Shown in pieces: positions 63,601 to 64,000 of a DNA stretch of 64,000 nt. The translations under genes were made by a program, and so were the position numbers. Below the pieces are notes generated by a model that saw only the letters and a list, made by a program, of their open reading frames with translations, was not told the DNA's origin and searched no databases. Positions within the stretch are counted from its first letter, which is position 1; the number at the start of each line of letters is the position of its first letter. Origin of the DNA: Brachynemurus nebulosus (Eukaryota; Arthropoda; Insecta; Neuroptera; Myrmeleontidae); assembly GCA_035578155.1 (NCBI GenBank), contig JAPWDM010000043.1, forward strand, positions 1,238,419 through 1,302,418, read 5' to 3'.

Positions 63601-64000
63601 AGTAATGGACACAACTTATGGACACCCTATATAATATTTTATCTAATATGTATCAATTACTCAACATTCTTTGCGTACCATTCACACATATATTATATTT
63701 CAATCATATGCTTATGTAAACACTTTATAATATCAATTACAGCTTATATCAGCTTTTAACTTTTTACTTCTAAGAATTGTTAATAGAAGCCTCATTTCTT
63801 AGTCAGCTAAATGCACTTTTCTACAATATAACGAAATAGTATAAATACAAGCGTTCAAGTCAATTTCAATGAGTTTAGTTTCGCTATTATTTAATTCAAT
63901 TTCAAAGTTCGCTAGACGTGAGGTTTCTACTATTGAAATTTGTAACAATTAAATATTTTATAATAAATATTGTAATAAAACGAAAAATAAAATTTATTTT
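63601..64000 (+). repeat. 3' LTR, partial
   Basis: Starts AGTAATG after the polypurine tract, as errantivirus LTRs start AGT. TATAAATA lies at 63840-63847 with a possible start site some 25-30 bp later, and AATAAA at about 63962. The right end lies outside the window, so length and flanking target duplication cannot be read. Confidence 0.65.
63840..63847 (+). promoter_or_regulatory. LTR TATA box
   Basis: TATAAATA in the LTR, upstream of a TTTCAATGAGTTTAG stretch that could hold the initiator. Confidence 0.45.

Larger units (their letters stand above)
56965..64000 (+). mobile_element. Errantivirus (Ty3/gypsy endogenous retrovirus), degenerate, runs off the window
   Basis: The order gag (57215), protease remnant, reverse transcriptase, RNase H, integrase, env (62077-63589), polypurine tract and the start of a 3' LTR is that of insect errantiviruses. 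Several frameshifts, stops and deletions break every region except the long pol frame. The 5' LTR is not recognisable: the 250 bp before gag cannot be compared, because the 3' LTR end lies beyond 64000, and the Tc1 relic abuts it. The copy is an old insertion, not a competent virus. Confidence 0.8.

Overview
The window looks like a repeat-dominated, strongly AT-rich insect nuclear contig. The evidence for an insect is an errantivirus-type Ty3 element carrying an envelope gene, a Tc1 remnant, a piggyBac-like relic, tRNA-derived SINEs and DINE-1/HINE-like rolling-circle elements. No bacterial operon, rRNA, functional tRNA gene or CRISPR array is visible. I cannot name the species.

Layout. 0-16 kb: copies of a short rolling-circle-like family (called A here) with a (TA)n core, a piggyBac-like relic (7.4-8.3 kb), a 0.54-kb palindrome at 10.3 kb and a degenerate tandem repeat of about 120 bp (11.9-13.5 kb). 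16-25 kb: a nest of a second, larger family (B), with members inserted inside one another and interrupted by a TIR transposon, a fold-back element and a SINE. 25-35.5 kb: an unusual alternating inverted/tandem repeat array, split by a 7.66-kb element with terminal inverted repeats over 0.6 kb long; inside that element sit two MITEs and a Helitron with a textbook 3' end. 36-43 kb: a 4.6-kb TIR-bounded segment containing a hAT MITE, another MITE and a second SINE copy. 45.9-51 kb: one LINE with ORF1 and an ORF2 broken by frameshifts. 51.4-53.1 kb: a near-complete family B element. 53.6-54.6 kb: the best candidate for a host gene, two exons on the minus strand with matching splice phase. 55.3-57 kb: a fold-back MITE and a Tc1 relic. 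57.2 kb to the end: a degenerate errantivirus (gag, pol, env, start of the 3' LTR).

Reading the parts together: almost everything is a dead or non-autonomous mobile element. Fifteen of the eighteen (TA)n microsatellites lie inside, or directly at the tail of, a recognisable element (family A, family B, the TIR family, a MITE, the LINE tail), so most microsatellite expansion here appears to be spread by transposition. The two commonest families share one architecture: 5' TTTT + short TIR, a subterminal inverted copy that folds the 5' end, (TA)n, a body, the inverted TIR and a 3' terminal hairpin followed by T-rich flank. That is the layout of non-autonomous Helentrons. I see no enzyme in the window that could mobilise them.
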